The notes under the pieces were generated by a model. The model was not told the DNA's origin and searched no databases. It was given only the letters and a program-made list of their open reading frames with translations. Below are positions 10,780 through 23,700 of a stretch of 64,000 bases of DNA, one piece after another; within the stretch, counting starts at the first letter, position 1; every line of letters starts with the position of its first letter. Source of the DNA: Adineta steineri. Taxonomy: Eukaryota; Rotifera; Eurotatoria; Adinetida; Adinetidae. The stretch spans positions 130,617 through 194,616 of the forward strand of contig CAJNOI010000049.1 of NCBI GenBank assembly GCA_905250115.1, read 5' to 3'. The position numbers and the translations under genes were made by a program.

Positions 10780-12556
10780 TTAAAGTTGACGATTTCGAAT
10801 CATTTGTATAATATCAGAATCAGCTGAACGAGCTGCACCAGCGAAAAATAAATTTTCAATACCTTTAATACACCAACCACGTATAGGTGGCATACGAAGA
10901 AGTAATTTAGCAAAACGTGCTACATCATCACTATGTACTTTTTTACAGTAAGATGCTAATGACATACACACTTTTTCACGTAATTCAGATACACGACAAG
11001 TATCAACAACGTCTTTCGCATCTAAAAAAACAAAATAATTTATGTCATTTGCTTTTTATTATTATTATTATGTATAGATTATTTTTTGATAAATACCTGG
11101 ATCAAAAAGAAATATCGCCTTGAGACATGTTATTTCAACCTTGTCGACATTTAATTCACGGATTATTGTTACGACGTCATGGTAAAGACGAGTAATAAAA
11201 AATTGAAGTGATTGATCAACCGCTGTATGAGGTCGAACGTAGGAACCATCCTAAATATACAGTTTATAGAATATATTTTATTCTATATAAAAATAGCAGG
11301 ATAAATGTCACTGAACTAAATGACCTATATTCCCCTAATACTCAATACATATTGTAAATGTAAGCCTTAAGGGAAATTAAGTTTTCTGATGTTTTAATTA
11401 TCATACGAATTGTTTTATAAATACAAATACTAACCGATAGAATAAGACCACTATCTGGTGCCATAATCGATCTATAAGCAAGTGAACAACAGAGAATATC
11501 TCTCCATGAAGCTCGAACAAGTGCCACTTGATCATCAAGTGATAATGTTGAAAAATGTGGTACACGTTTTGCCCAATCAGTTAATTGTGCAAGTTGAGAA
11601 TTAGTTGTTGATAAAAGACGATCATATGAACATTCTTCTTCATGAAATGAATCAATTTTTGGTTCGACTGATAATTCAGCTGCAATTAATTTTTCTATTA
11701 ACATTTCATCATCATTATTTGAACCAGATGAACTAAAACCCATATTTGTACCGCCACTACCAACACTTGCACCAGGTGATGATGGTGATTCACCTTCACC
11801 ACTCATGCCAGATTTTTGTCGTTCTTCTTGAACGGCTAAATGAATATTATTATAATGTTCTATTTAGATATAACAATAGGATGAAATGAAATATTTTTTT
11901 CATTACCTTCTTTTTTCATACCAACAGTAAGACATTTTTGATATCGACAATATTGACAACGATTACGTTGTCGTTTATCAATAATACATTCTCGATTATC
12001 TCGACATGTATATGTTAAATCTTTGCGTACAGTACGTTTAAAAAATCCTTTACATCCTTCACAACTAAAAAGCAGATTACATGTGGGGTTTTTTTGAAAA
12101 TTATTAAAAATGAAACAAACCTATGAACACCGTAATGTTTGCCTGAAGCTTTATCACCACAAATAGCACATGCATATTTCGATGCAGCAGCTAAACTCAT
12201 TCCACCACTTGTCGTAGCTGTTGGTGTTGAACTAGTTGATGAGTTTGAGTTGCCTCCAATACCACCAAATTGTCCTCCAGACGACATAGGAACTTAATAT
12301 AGATTAAAAGATTATTTTTAAATTTATGAATTTGTTTTTTTTCTATACGTGGACTCAATGACGTTGGAGAATCACCGCCTGAACCACTTGAATAATTTGA
12401 ATTACCGCTCGTATGTTGTATAGCTCCATTTTGTATCTGATTGGTAACATCCATTGGGGGTGAAAATGTACCATTATCACCATAACTAAAATCTATGAAG
12501 AAGAAAAATTATTCGAATTGATTCTTTTAACTATATATATTACTTGATTCAGACAT
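10780..12556 (-). CDS. RXR: Retinoid X receptor (NR2B) with an unusual C-terminus
   Basis: Seven exons (12556-12544, 12492-12349, 12292-12121, 12064-11907, 11835-11435, 11250-11097, 11021-10780) give 427 aa. The N-terminus is Ser/Gly-rich. The DNA-binding domain is RXR-like throughout: [52 protein letters not shown], followed by GMKKEAVQEERQ. The ligand domain has [19 protein letters not shown] and, near the end, [18 protein letters not shown] is a nuclear receptor that works as homodimer or as partner of other receptors. Odd: RXR normally ends with an AF-2 helix of the type FLMEML; here the chain ends [12 protein letters not shown], with Gln where the coactivator-contacting Glu should be. 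HNF4 was considered, but the P-box/D-box and [10 protein letters not shown] match RXR. Confidence 0.92.
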
Positions 12557-12596
12557 ATCTTTAATTCATGAAGTAATTAGTAAATCAATGAATATA

Positions 12597-12610
12597 ATCT
12601 AAAAAAGAAT
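12597..12610 (-). promoter_or_regulatory. Orphan splice acceptor upstream of the RXR start
   Basis: On the minus strand CTATTCTTTTTTAG lies about 43 nt before the RXR ATG, with no coding exon before it. The DeoC stop is only 133 nt upstream of the RXR ATG on the same strand. It could be the 3' end of a 5' UTR intron or a trans-splicing acceptor; bdelloids are known to trans-splice a spliced leader. Confidence 0.35.
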
Positions 12611-12689
12611 AGAAGCGAATTACAATCAAAAAAAAAAGCTTGATCCCAATGCATTGCAAAAAAAATATATATGTTGTTCTTTTTAAGCT

Positions 12690-13358
12690 TTAATAATTTG
12701 ATGTTGCTGGCATATCTTTCATTAAAGCAACACCGGATGATGTTCCAAGACGTGTAGCACCAGCTTGAATTATTTCTCTTGCAAAAGCACCATCTCGTAT
12801 ACCACCAGATGCTTTAACTTGCACATTTTTTGGTGAATATTGCCGTAATAATTTAATATCATCCATTGTTGCTCCACCGGTTGAAAAACCTGTTGATGTC
12901 TTAATAAAATCAGCTCCAGCATCACCAACAATTTGACATAATTTTTGTTTTTCGGTTTCATTCAATAAACATGTTTCAATAATAACTTTAAGAATTTTAT
13001 TCTCACCGGAGGAATGTACTAATTTTGCTAACTGTTCAATTTCATTTTGAACATATTCAAAATTACCATCTTTTATTTTACCAATATTAATAACCATATC
13101 AATTTCTTGTGCACCATCATTCAATGCTTGTTGACATTCAAATAATTTCGTTTGTGTCGTTGTTGCACCAAGTGGAAATCCAATAACAGTACAAACACGT
13201 ATTGGGTATTTATCGACAACATATTTCACATGACACGGTTGGATACATACAGTTGCAAATTTGTGTTCAACTGCTTCATTGCATAGTTGATCAAGTTGTT
13301 TTATTGTTGCATCAGGTTTTAATAAAGTATGATCAATAAATGAACCTGTCAACGACAT
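12690..13358 (-). CDS. deoC: Deoxyribose-phosphate aldolase, bacterial type
   Basis: A single uninterrupted 222-residue frame. DeoC (EC 4.1.2.4) splits 2-deoxyribose-5-phosphate into glyceraldehyde-3-phosphate and acetaldehyde in deoxynucleoside breakdown. The TIM-barrel class I aldolase features are all present: FIDHTLLKP, CTVIGFPLGA, Asp87 in EIDMVIN, the Schiff-base Lys153 in ADFIKTSTGFSTGGAT, and Lys182 in VKASGGIRDG. The length and motif spacing match short bacterial enzymes (~220 aa) and not the ~318-residue enzyme of vertebrates. It has no intron, whereas most genes around it have several, yet its base and codon use resemble the neighbours. Horizontal transfer followed by long residence is the likely history (inference). 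Cytosolic. Confidence 0.93.
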   Translation of the reverse strand: MSLTGSFIDHTLLKPDATIKQLDQLCNEAVEHKFATVCIQPCHVKYVVDKYPIRVCTVIGFPLGATTTQTKLFECQQALNDGAQEIDMVINIGKIKDGNFEYVQNEIEQLAKLVHSSGENKILKVIIETCLLNETEKQKLCQIVGDAGADFIKTSTGFSTGGATMDDIKLLRQYSPKNVQVKASGGIRDGAFAREIIQAGATRLGTSSGVALMKDMPATSNY

Positions 13359-16300
13359 GACTTACTTTCAGTCTTTCTTCTTCTTTTTTTTTTTTTCTTT
13401 AAAAATTCTTTGCTTGGCTTTCTTTCAAGGTCAACAAGGACGCGCATTCCTATTGGTTGATATTTTATTACCAATAGATTTGTATAAGAGTAACTTTATG
13501 TAACAGTAGAGGACGCTTGATGAAATAATTCACGAATATTTTTTCTATATAATGTTCAATATGAAATCAATGACAAAACTAAATTTTCTATGTATATATA
13601 ATGAAATATGTTACAATTACTATTCGTCATTATAAATCATAGAAAGAACACCAATCAAAGTTTAGAGAGTACCTATTTTGTTAAATTGAAGCTTAACTTT
13701 ACTTATAATAGAATGCTTTTAATAATTATTGTATTAGTTCTATAATGATGGATTTATTATGTGTAAGAAGAAAATGAAAAGCGTTTCCATAAAATCTGAT
13801 TTAAGACTAGATTTCATTTAATATTAAATAAATTTATTGCGTGTTTTAAAAAGAAAAGCGTTATATAAAAGGAAATGCGGAATACTTTAACAAATAATAT
13901 TCATACGAATATTAAGTATGTGAGAGATAAATTCATCAATGATTGACTATCTTTTAAGATTAGATTTTTTTTACAATCATATGTAAGTGTTAAATTATAT
14001 AATAGCTTCAAGTAAATAACTTGTTGCTAATATATAAAAAGTAGATTTTCTTTTGCATGAAAAATCTTTTTAATAAAGTTGCTTAGCAATTATAAGACAA
14101 GAAATTTTTATTACAGTGATTATGTCATCTATCTTGATTTATGCGTATATAAATCTATTTATGTTTGTCTAGGTGACATGTTTTAGTTATTAAAACAGCT
14201 TAAAGGTTAAAAATAGATATAGTTTGCACTTTCATCTTTAGAATATCAAAATTAGTAATATTAAGTTTAATCGGAAACTTAGTGCACTATTGATAATTTA
14301 TTATAAAGAGTGAAATTAACTTAAGCAGCTTCTTTATTCTCAACTAGGTTTTTTATTATAATAATAAACATCTGTGTATACATCGAAATAAACTATAAAC
14401 ACTATTACGTCTGTATTCAGTTTACTGCGACACGATCTATATTTATTAAGATAATTGCTAGTCTTTAGATTCATTTTCGGTAGAATAAATTTCTTCATTC
14501 AAGTGGATAAAACGTTTTGAGTTTCTTTCTCTTTCTGTAAAAAAATACAGGTCAAATGTCAGTTGTTCTGCATTGAAAAAATAAATTTAGGAAGTACCCA
14601 GTACAGTTAATAATAGGTTCACAAACTATATGAATAGTTTTCTATTAATATTTAATTAAAAGAATTCTATCTTATCTCTTTTTCACTCGATAATATAAAA
14701 ATGTAATCATACCTCTTTATATAAATGAAACTGAAGAAAGAACATTATAGGCTTTACTGAATGGTTATATTCTTTTGTTTCTTTTCTATTCTATCAAGAA
14801 AAGAAAAAGTTGTCTCTCACGGAAGTTCATCAGGATAGATAAAGTTATGAAGGGTACAAAAAGCAACAAAGTGAAGTAACTTCCTGAAAGAAAAAAGAAA
14901 AAAAAAAGGAAGAACATTATGTTGAACTTTAGTCAATTATCATATTTTGCACTTTTGTATTGTCCTAGATTATATTTATATACAACAAATCTTTTTTTAT
15001 TAATATCATGAAATTCATTCTCTTTTTCGAATGTCATATTGCTGATTATATCTAAAAAAAAGCCTGATTTTCTCATACGTTGTGTATTTAAGAATCAAGT
15101 AAAAATTTTTATCTATGAAAATATCATTAATTCTAAGTAAACTACATTTTTTTATCATGTGCATTTCTTTTATACGTCTGCTGTATATTTAAATAGATAT
15201 AACTTATGTTTTTTTTTCTCATACAAAACTTGTACTTTGAATATGAGAATGGGTAATTGAAATAAATGAACGGAAATGAAATACATCAGATATTTTTTGA
15301 GAAAAAAATACATATTAAAGTCAATCTCAATTTCAAGAAAACCAATTAGAAGATGTTTCATTACAAAAAAGATGAAATACTATAAACATGATTAATATGT
15401 GAACAGCTGATATAATTAGTTTTTTTTTCTTGTCCAAGTAGGTTTCTTTTGACAGATTCAAATGAATAAAAGTTTTTAATGATCAGTAAATCTGTCAACG
15501 TAATCTGATATTTGTCTTTTTATGTAATTATGCTTTATCTCATGTACGTGGTTCTGTTACAAGTTTTCTTCTTTAGTATTACTTGACAATTTCAAGTAAT
15601 CTAGGGGATGTAAATAGATTTTCATAAGAATCAGATTTCTTATCAACATAGACGTCAGTTGTTCTTACCTGTCTTCTAGTGATGAGGGTAATGATGATAA
15701 ATAATCCATCTATGTCTGAAATTAGTTTCTTTCTGAAAAGCTAAATCTTCTATGAATTAATCAAGGCAAATTTTATAAAATATAGATAAAAAATTAGCTT
15801 ATATAATAAAATTCCTATAAACTATTCTTTTCATCAAAAAGAGGTAATTTTATAGGAATTTTCCTAACAAAAGAATACAGAAACCGAATGACTTGATTAT
15901 TGTCTTAGTAATTTACGTTCAATTCTTTATTCATATTGAATCGATTTTTGTAGTAAAACTGTTTAAATTCATAATGATCATTTCGAAATATAATTGATAT
16001 ATTTTCCGAAGTTTGAATACACACAAACAAGACAGGTTTCATGAAAAAATATCGTTCGATATAACACCACGACGCGCAAATCATCTATAATGTGCGATCA
16101 TGACCAAGACTTCATAGTCACACAAACCTATAATTATTAGATAATATTATATTATTTAACATCGCAGATATTCTATGTAAACATCAACTGAATCGATTGA
16201 TTGGCTTCTCTTATTTAATAAAAGAAAACTATACACTTTTATAATGAACTATACCAATCAGTTCTCTTTGTCCTTAATGACCTTGAAATCTATATGAAAC

Positions 16301-16468
16301 ATCACAAAATAATGATGATTCATTGGTAACAATGATTATTTTTATTTTCGTTATCATTTGTCTTTCTAAACGACATAAGTAAATATTGAAAATACAACAT
16401 ACTATGATAAAACGAAATAAATAGATAAACGAATATGCTTTAAAATATATACACACATCTAGAACACA
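13359..16468. other. 3.1 kb intergenic region, no gene seen
   Basis: AT-rich with many short frames, none with conserved content and none joining by plausible splicing. It separates divergent DeoC and MOCOS and probably holds their promoters. No tRNA, repeat array or terminal inverted repeat was recognised. Confidence 0.55.
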
Positions 16469-19033
16469 ATGAACAAGCAAACATTTATAACTAATCATCC
16501 TGAATGTAAATATTGTCTATTGTTTTTTTTGAATAAAAATTTATTAATTTTTCTTATTTGAATAGATGGATATAATGGTACTATTGATGAAATTTATCAT
16601 AATGAATTTTCAACTCGTCTTCCTTCAGATCGAGTCTATCTCGATCATGCCGGTACAACATTATATACTCAATTTCAAATAGATTCTCATTTTAATCAAC
16701 TTCGTACATTAACATTAAATAATCCTCATAGTGAACAAGAAGATTCCAAATCTTTATTATTAATTCAAGAATGTATTGAATTTATTTTATCAATATTTCA
16801 AACATCAAGTCGTTATTATTCAATTGTATTTACATTAAATACAAGTCATGCTTGTCAATTATTATCATCATTATTTCCATTTTCATCACAATCGGAATAT
16901 GCTTATATGACTGATAGTCATAATAGTCTTATTGGTATTCGACAACAAGTTAAATCAAAAGGAGGTTCATTTTCAGTTATCGATTATCCTTCACATATTT
17001 ATAATAAACAAACAGATTCAGATATTAATAATTGGTCCTTTCGTTGTGCTGGTCGTTCATCATCATCATCATCTGAAATGGAATCAGATAATCCATATTA
17101 TTGTCTCTTTGCAACTCCCGCAGAAAATAATTTTAATGGACTACGACCACCATTAGATAATCTTTTAGGGCCTTTTATAAATGCACGAGAAAATCAATCA
17201 GAAAATTTTCCTATACCAGTTCATCGACGTCCGTCGAAATCATGTCATTGGTTAACATTAGTTGATTGTGCAAAATATTTATCAACACAACCATTTTCAC
17301 TTTCAACATATCCAGTTGATTTCGTTGTTTTATCATTTTATAAAATCTTTGGTTATCCAACTGGTTTAGGTGCATTAATTGTTCGAAATGAATCATTAAA
17401 AATACTTAATAATGAAAATTATTTTGGTGGTGGTAGTGTACAATATATTTCACCATATGATGATAATCGTGTTATATATAAATCTGGTATTGATGCTTTT
17501 ATTCATGGAACAATACCATTTACAACAATTCTTTCTCTTTATCATGGTTTTCAATTAATAACATGTAAATTATCATATAAATCGATATCATTACATACAC
17601 AATGTTTAATTGAGTATTGTCGAAATGAAATGTGTAAATTAAATTATTCCAATGGACAAATTCTTTGTTTATTTTATGATGCAAGAAATAATTTATTAAA
17701 TAAAAATAATGGTTATTCTTATGGACCGATTTTAAATTTTAATTTATATAATCGACATGGACAATTTCTTTCCTGTCGTTTAATACAACGAATTGCTGCT
17801 GATCATAATATTATTTTAAGAGTAGGAACATTTTGTGCACCAGGTGCTAGTCAAGCTTATCTTGGTAAGTTGGTTTAATAAAATATATTTATTGAATGAT
17901 ATATATATATGTTTTAGGTTCAAGTAAATCATTTGAAATTAATCATGAATGTCATCGTGGTCTTTTTTGTGGTACAAATAATGATGGTGAAGATGTTTTA
18001 GATTCTGGTCGTCAACCATTAGGTAGCATTCGTTTGAGCCTTGGTTGGATGAGTCGTTATGAAGATATTCAAAATTGGATTGATTTTCTTCGTCAAGTTA
18101 TTTTACAAGGTATTGGAATAGCACCTTTATTACCATCGTTAACAGTAAATAAATATTCGAATGAAGAAATTATTTTAAATTTAACTCATATTTATATATA
18201 TCCAATAAAATCTTGTGGTTCAATGTCAGTTAAAGAATGGCCTTTAACATCAATATCATTTTTATATGATCGTGAATGGATAATTATTGATCAAAATTTA
18301 AATCCATTAACACTGAAACGTTTACCATCATTAGCACAAATAAAACCTTTTATTAATCTTAAACAAAATCAACTTATACTCAATGCAAATAATCATCCAT
18401 CATTTATTATTGATATTAATAATGGTTTGTTATATAGTTAGTTTCGAAAAGAATATTAATTTTTAATTTTTAGATTCAACAATTATTAAATCATCAATAA
18501 AGTTGAACGATGGAATTATATGTGATATGTATGGTGGTGAAATCGAACATTGGTTAACTAATGTTTTAGGTATTTATGCGACGTTAGCACGTCGTAGAAA
18601 TGATAGTCAAATGACATTAGCAAATGAAGGTGCTTTTCTTCTTGTACATGAAGAAAGTGTTCGACAAATAAAATCTGAATTAAATGAAAAGGAAAAAATT
18701 ACTCATGAACGTTTTCGACCAAATTTAGTTGTTGATAAATGTAATATTAATCAATTTTATTCTGCATATAGTGAAGATTTGTGGAAACGTTTCGTAATTT
18801 TAAATGAAGACAGTATTCAATTGAAAACAATTGGTTTATGTCAACGATGTTCAATAGTTAATGTTGATCCATTGACTGGAACAAATCAAAGTCATCTTTT
18901 TACTCGTTTACAAACACAACGAAGAGAAATTAATTCATTAAGAGCAAATTTTGGAATTTTATTAAATCTTTCAGAAATGTATAATAATACGAATTTTATT
19001 CGAGTTGGAGATCGAATTCAAGCTTTTAAATAA
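16469..19033 (+). CDS. MOCOS: Molybdenum cofactor sulfurase
   Basis: Four exons (16469-16505, 16566-17864, 17918-18424, 18474-19033) give 800 aa, close to the usual ~880. The N-terminal NifS/SufS-like aminotransferase domain shows YLDHAGTT, the PLP-binding Lys in SFYKIFGYPTGLGAL and a conserved Cys in RVGTFCAPG that aligns with the persulfide Cys of the SufS motif RxGHHC. The C-terminal MOSC part shows IYIYPIKSCGSM and GLCQRCSIVNVDPLTG. The enzyme takes sulfur from cysteine and adds the terminal sulfido ligand to the molybdenum cofactor, activating xanthine dehydrogenase and aldehyde oxidase. Odd: the flanking cysteines of the vertebrate motif (GCFCN.GAC) are Thr and Ser here. The next gene downstream, on the same strand, is its client enzyme XDH. 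Confidence 0.93.
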
Positions 19034-20704
19034 TTAATATATATATTTACATATACATATATGTGTTGTTATCCTTTTTTTTAATATTTAAATAAAATAA
19101 TTTTCAGTGCAATATATAGAAAAAACGTTTTTAATCAGAAAAAACAATGACAAATTTCGAAACGAAAAAGAACAGCCATAACAGACGACTAAAATAAAAT
19201 AACTGAATAATTTCTCTTTCGACTAACTCGTATTATTAAATATGTTCAATGTTTATGAGAAGATGTACTGCTTGGTTTTTGTTATTTTAGATTTTATATG
19301 TAATAAGCATTCTTTATAATAGAATTTCATGTAAAATTTTTCATAAAAAATAAAATATTGAATAATGAACATTTCACTTTTGAACGGAATAAGATGAAGA
19401 GTGAAAAATAAAGACTATTGATAGTTGAGTCCATATTCTGCTCTACTTGTACAATTCGCTATAGTTTCTATTCACTGTTCATTTAATAAATTTTAACTTT
19501 TAGTACGTGGTCTGCTGAAAAACAGTGAAAATGATTGGATGAAACTCGTATAAAGAATCAATATATTTGTCAGATTCTAGAACTATGAACCGTATTTTTT
19601 CACTTCACACCGTTCTTTCGATATACGCCATAATCTGTCATATTGATAACAGAAATCGATTCAGATGTAATTATAATCTAAAAACTGACTTTAATTCTCT
19701 ACAAAAAGGTTCATTCAGTTATATTTAGTCCGAAACTTAGTCACTTTTCACATCGATCAACAAACTGTCGAAATTTTCTCGTCTATATTTTTTCTTTCTA
19801 TGTTTTTCTTCGACGATTCTCCTTTCGATATTTTTCCGTTCTTCCTTTTTTCATCCATTCGAATGAATAATCGTAAAAGAAGTACAATGTCGAATACAGA
19901 AAATATTGAAAAACATGTCGTACCTCATAAACATCGATTCTAATCCACGATAGCTTGACATTATAATCATCATTGATGGCGATGAGTTATCTTCGATAGA
20001 AAAGAATTGAAATAATCAGAAAACTAATATTAAAAACTGAAAATCTATTATAATGACTACAGTTCGTTCATCTACACTAGATGAAAATCAGCTACCATCG
20101 TCAGATATTTCATTTATTCAGTCATAAACTGGATATGTATACTTATTAAATAACCAGTAAAAATTCATACAAGTTGAGATAACACCTATTCTACGTATCT
20201 ATGAGGAAGAATGTATCAACGCAATATTACCAAGTTATCATGAGATAGGTAAGCAAAGATTGTTGTTATGCATTTGATATTAAAAATAAACTTTTTTGTT
20301 TTTTTCAAAATAGTGTACTTAATAAAGCATGTCCTACTGGTACATTAAATATTCTGACGATACAATATTATCTGAAGTTCATAACATGTTTCTTTTCGAC
20401 ATTTTCTATATTTGTCCTCTTGGGTATTAGTTCGTTCGACTCTTCTATCAGTCAACGGTTTATTTGCTGATTTTGCTTTATTTTTTTTTTGAATTCGAAC
20501 GGAAAAAAAATCAAGTGCGAATTTAAAAATTTATCTTCATCTTCATTTTATTCTAGTTATGATAAAACGACGTACCAAATAAATCGTTATCTTGTTAACT
20601 ATTTGCTTATATGATAACGATTCTTTATTTTTTTTCCATTTCTTATTATCTAACACACACGAGCACATAAACTGCGACAAATATTAAAATATTTATTTTG
20701 AAAA
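19034..20704. other. 1.7 kb spacer between MOCOS and XDH
   Basis: No coding exon on either strand. It must contain the MOCOS 3' UTR and probably an independent XDH promoter; no element is identified. Confidence 0.5.
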
Positions 20705-23700
20705 ATGGTGAAAGAAATAACGCAACAAGTCATACCTCCAACAATAGACTATCTCTTATTTTATGTTAATGGAAAACAAGTTATCGAACATAATGCTGAA
20801 CCTGATTGGACTCTTCTTTGGTATCTTAGAAATAGTAAATATTTATGAATTAAATTATTATTTATTTAAATTTTTTATATAAATTTTAGAATTGAATTTA
20901 ACGGGATCTAAATTAGGTTGTGGTGAAGGTGGATGTGGTGCATGTACAGTACTTATATCTCAATGTATTAATCGACATACAGGTCATCTTGAACATCGAA
21001 CAGTTAATGCTTGCCTTGCACCACTTTGTTCTGTTGATGGTTGTCATATAATAACAGTTGAAGGATTAGGTTCTGTTGCTAAATCAAATCTGCATCCAGC
21101 ACAATCACGACTTGCTGAAATGTACGGATCTCAATGTGGATTTTGTACACCTGGTATTGTTATGTCATTATATGGCACTGTAACATCATCAAATCATCCT
21201 CATTCATCATTAACAATGTTAGATATTGAAGAAGCATTTGATGGTAATCTTTGTCGTTGTACAGGTTATCGACCTATTCTTGATGCTGCAAAAACATTTG
21301 CAAAAGATCTTAGTCAATTACCATGTAAAGATTCATTAAAATCATCAAAACCAACAACAACAACATTAGATAAATGTCTTTCATTTGTTAAAAAAATTGA
21401 TAAAGAACCACATCAAATAGAATTTCCTGATGAATTACGTCAACATATTGCTCAATCAATTTTTATTAAAGGTTTATATCATTTTAATTATAATTTATAT
21501 TATTCAATAACTTTATATATCTATAGGTTCACTAATCGAATGGTATCGTCCTGTTACTCTTAACGAATTACTTCAACTTCGTTCTACTTATCCTGGTAGT
21601 GCATCGAAACTTATTTTTGGTAATACAGAAGTTCAAATTGAAACAAAATTCAAACGTTTAAAATATCCACGTTTTATATCTATCACACATATTGAAGAAC
21701 TTCAACAACTTAAACGTACACCAACTTCATTAGTTCTTGGTGCTGGTGTTACTTTAACACGATTACATGAGAAACTAACGGAATGGAATGATCAAAAACT
21801 TGATGGAGGAATATGTCAAGCTCTTACTGATCAATTAAAATATTTTGCATCAACACAAATTCGTAATGTTGCTTCACTTGGTGGAAATATTGTTAATGCT
21901 TCACCTATGTAAATTATTCATCTACAATATGACTATTGAATGAAAGTTTTGTTTTTATTTTTATTTTAGTTCGGATGTTAATCCAGTACTTCAAGCTGCT
22001 AATGCTCTTTTAGAATTACATAGAGCAGAAGCGAATTCAATTCGACTTGTACCATTACGAGATTTTTTTCTTAGCTATCGTCGTGTAGCTATGACAGATG
22101 ATGAAGTACTTGTTAATATTCATATTCCATTACCATCAGCATCATTGTCGTCCCCATCAAATAGAACATTTCTTCGATCATATAAACAAGCACGTCGTCG
22201 AGATGATGATATTGGTATTGTTAGTTCTGGTCTTCAAGTTGAACTTGAACCAATTGAATCAACTGATAAACAACAATGGCGTATTGTTTGCGCACATTTT
22301 TCATTTGGTGGCATGGGACCTACAACAATTTTAGCAAAAAATACACAACAAGAATTAATTGGACAATTATGGACAAAATCAACGATTGATAAAGCATGTG
22401 AATTAGCAGTAAAAGAAATGCCATTAAATGATATGACACCAGGTGGTCAACCAGAATATAGGTACGTATTTCAATAATAGAAGATAAATATATTTACATT
22501 ATTGATATTATTCTTTGTTGTAGACGTACATTAGTTCAATCATTTCTTTTTAAATTCTATGTTTATGTTTGTTCTGAATTAAATAAAGAATCTGTTGATT
22601 CAAAAGAACTATCAATCGCTCATCCATATCATCGACCTGTGTCTCATGGTCAACAAATAATTCCTGAACGACCAACATCACAAAAAGTTGTTGGAACATC
22701 ATTACCTCATCGTTCAGCTTATTTACAAACAACAGGTGAAGCTAAATATATTGATGATATGCCTTCATTAGCGCATACACTTCATGCTGCACTTGTACTT
22801 GCAACACAACCAAATGCTCGAATTAAAAATATTGGTAAAAACAAAAGATAATATCATTTTGAACGATAAAAAACTTATATATTTTAATTATTTAAAATAG
22901 ATCTTGGTGCTGCTTCTAAAGTACCTGGTTTTGTTTCATTTGTTAATCATCAAGATGTTCCAGGTGACAATATGACAGGTGATGTTGTGCATGATGAAGA
23001 AGTATTTGTTTCATCAATAACACCATGTGTTGGTGCGGTAATTGGTATAGTTTTATGTGAAACTGAACGAGCAGCACATGCAGCTGCTCATCTTGTTCAA
23101 ATTGAATATGAACTTTTAACACCAACAATTTATACAATTGATGATGCTATTCAACATCAATCGTATATAGGTGAAGAACGATGTCTTAATCAAGGTGATA
23201 TTGAAAAAGCTCTAGCAGAAGCTGAAAATATTCTTGAAGATACAATCGTAATTGGTGGACAAGAACATTTCTATTTAGAAACAAATTGTTGTATGGTTAT
23301 ACCATCAAATGATGATAAAGAAATTACACTATATTCATCAACACAAAATCCAAGTAAAACTCAAGAATTAACTGCATTAGCACTTGGTTGTGATGTTAGT
23401 CATGTTCAATGTCATGTTAAACGTATGGGCGGAGGATTCGGTGGTAAAGAATCAAGATCGTATGTTTTATATAAGACTAATATTTGTCATATAGATATAT
23501 TCGTATTCGTTTTATTTTTAAATTTAGAATTGCTCCATGTGTGGCATTAGCAGTTGCTGCTGTAAAAGTTGGTCGTCCTGTTCGTATGAATATAGAACGT
23601 GATGTTGATATGAGTATTACAGGACAACGTCATCCATTTAAAATTCATTATAAAGTTGGTTTCACAAATCAAGGTGAATTCACAGCACTTGATATTCGTC

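Noticed and set aside
10780-12556. HNF4 or another NR2 receptor
   Set aside because: The zinc-finger sequence ([30 protein letters not shown]) is RXR-type.
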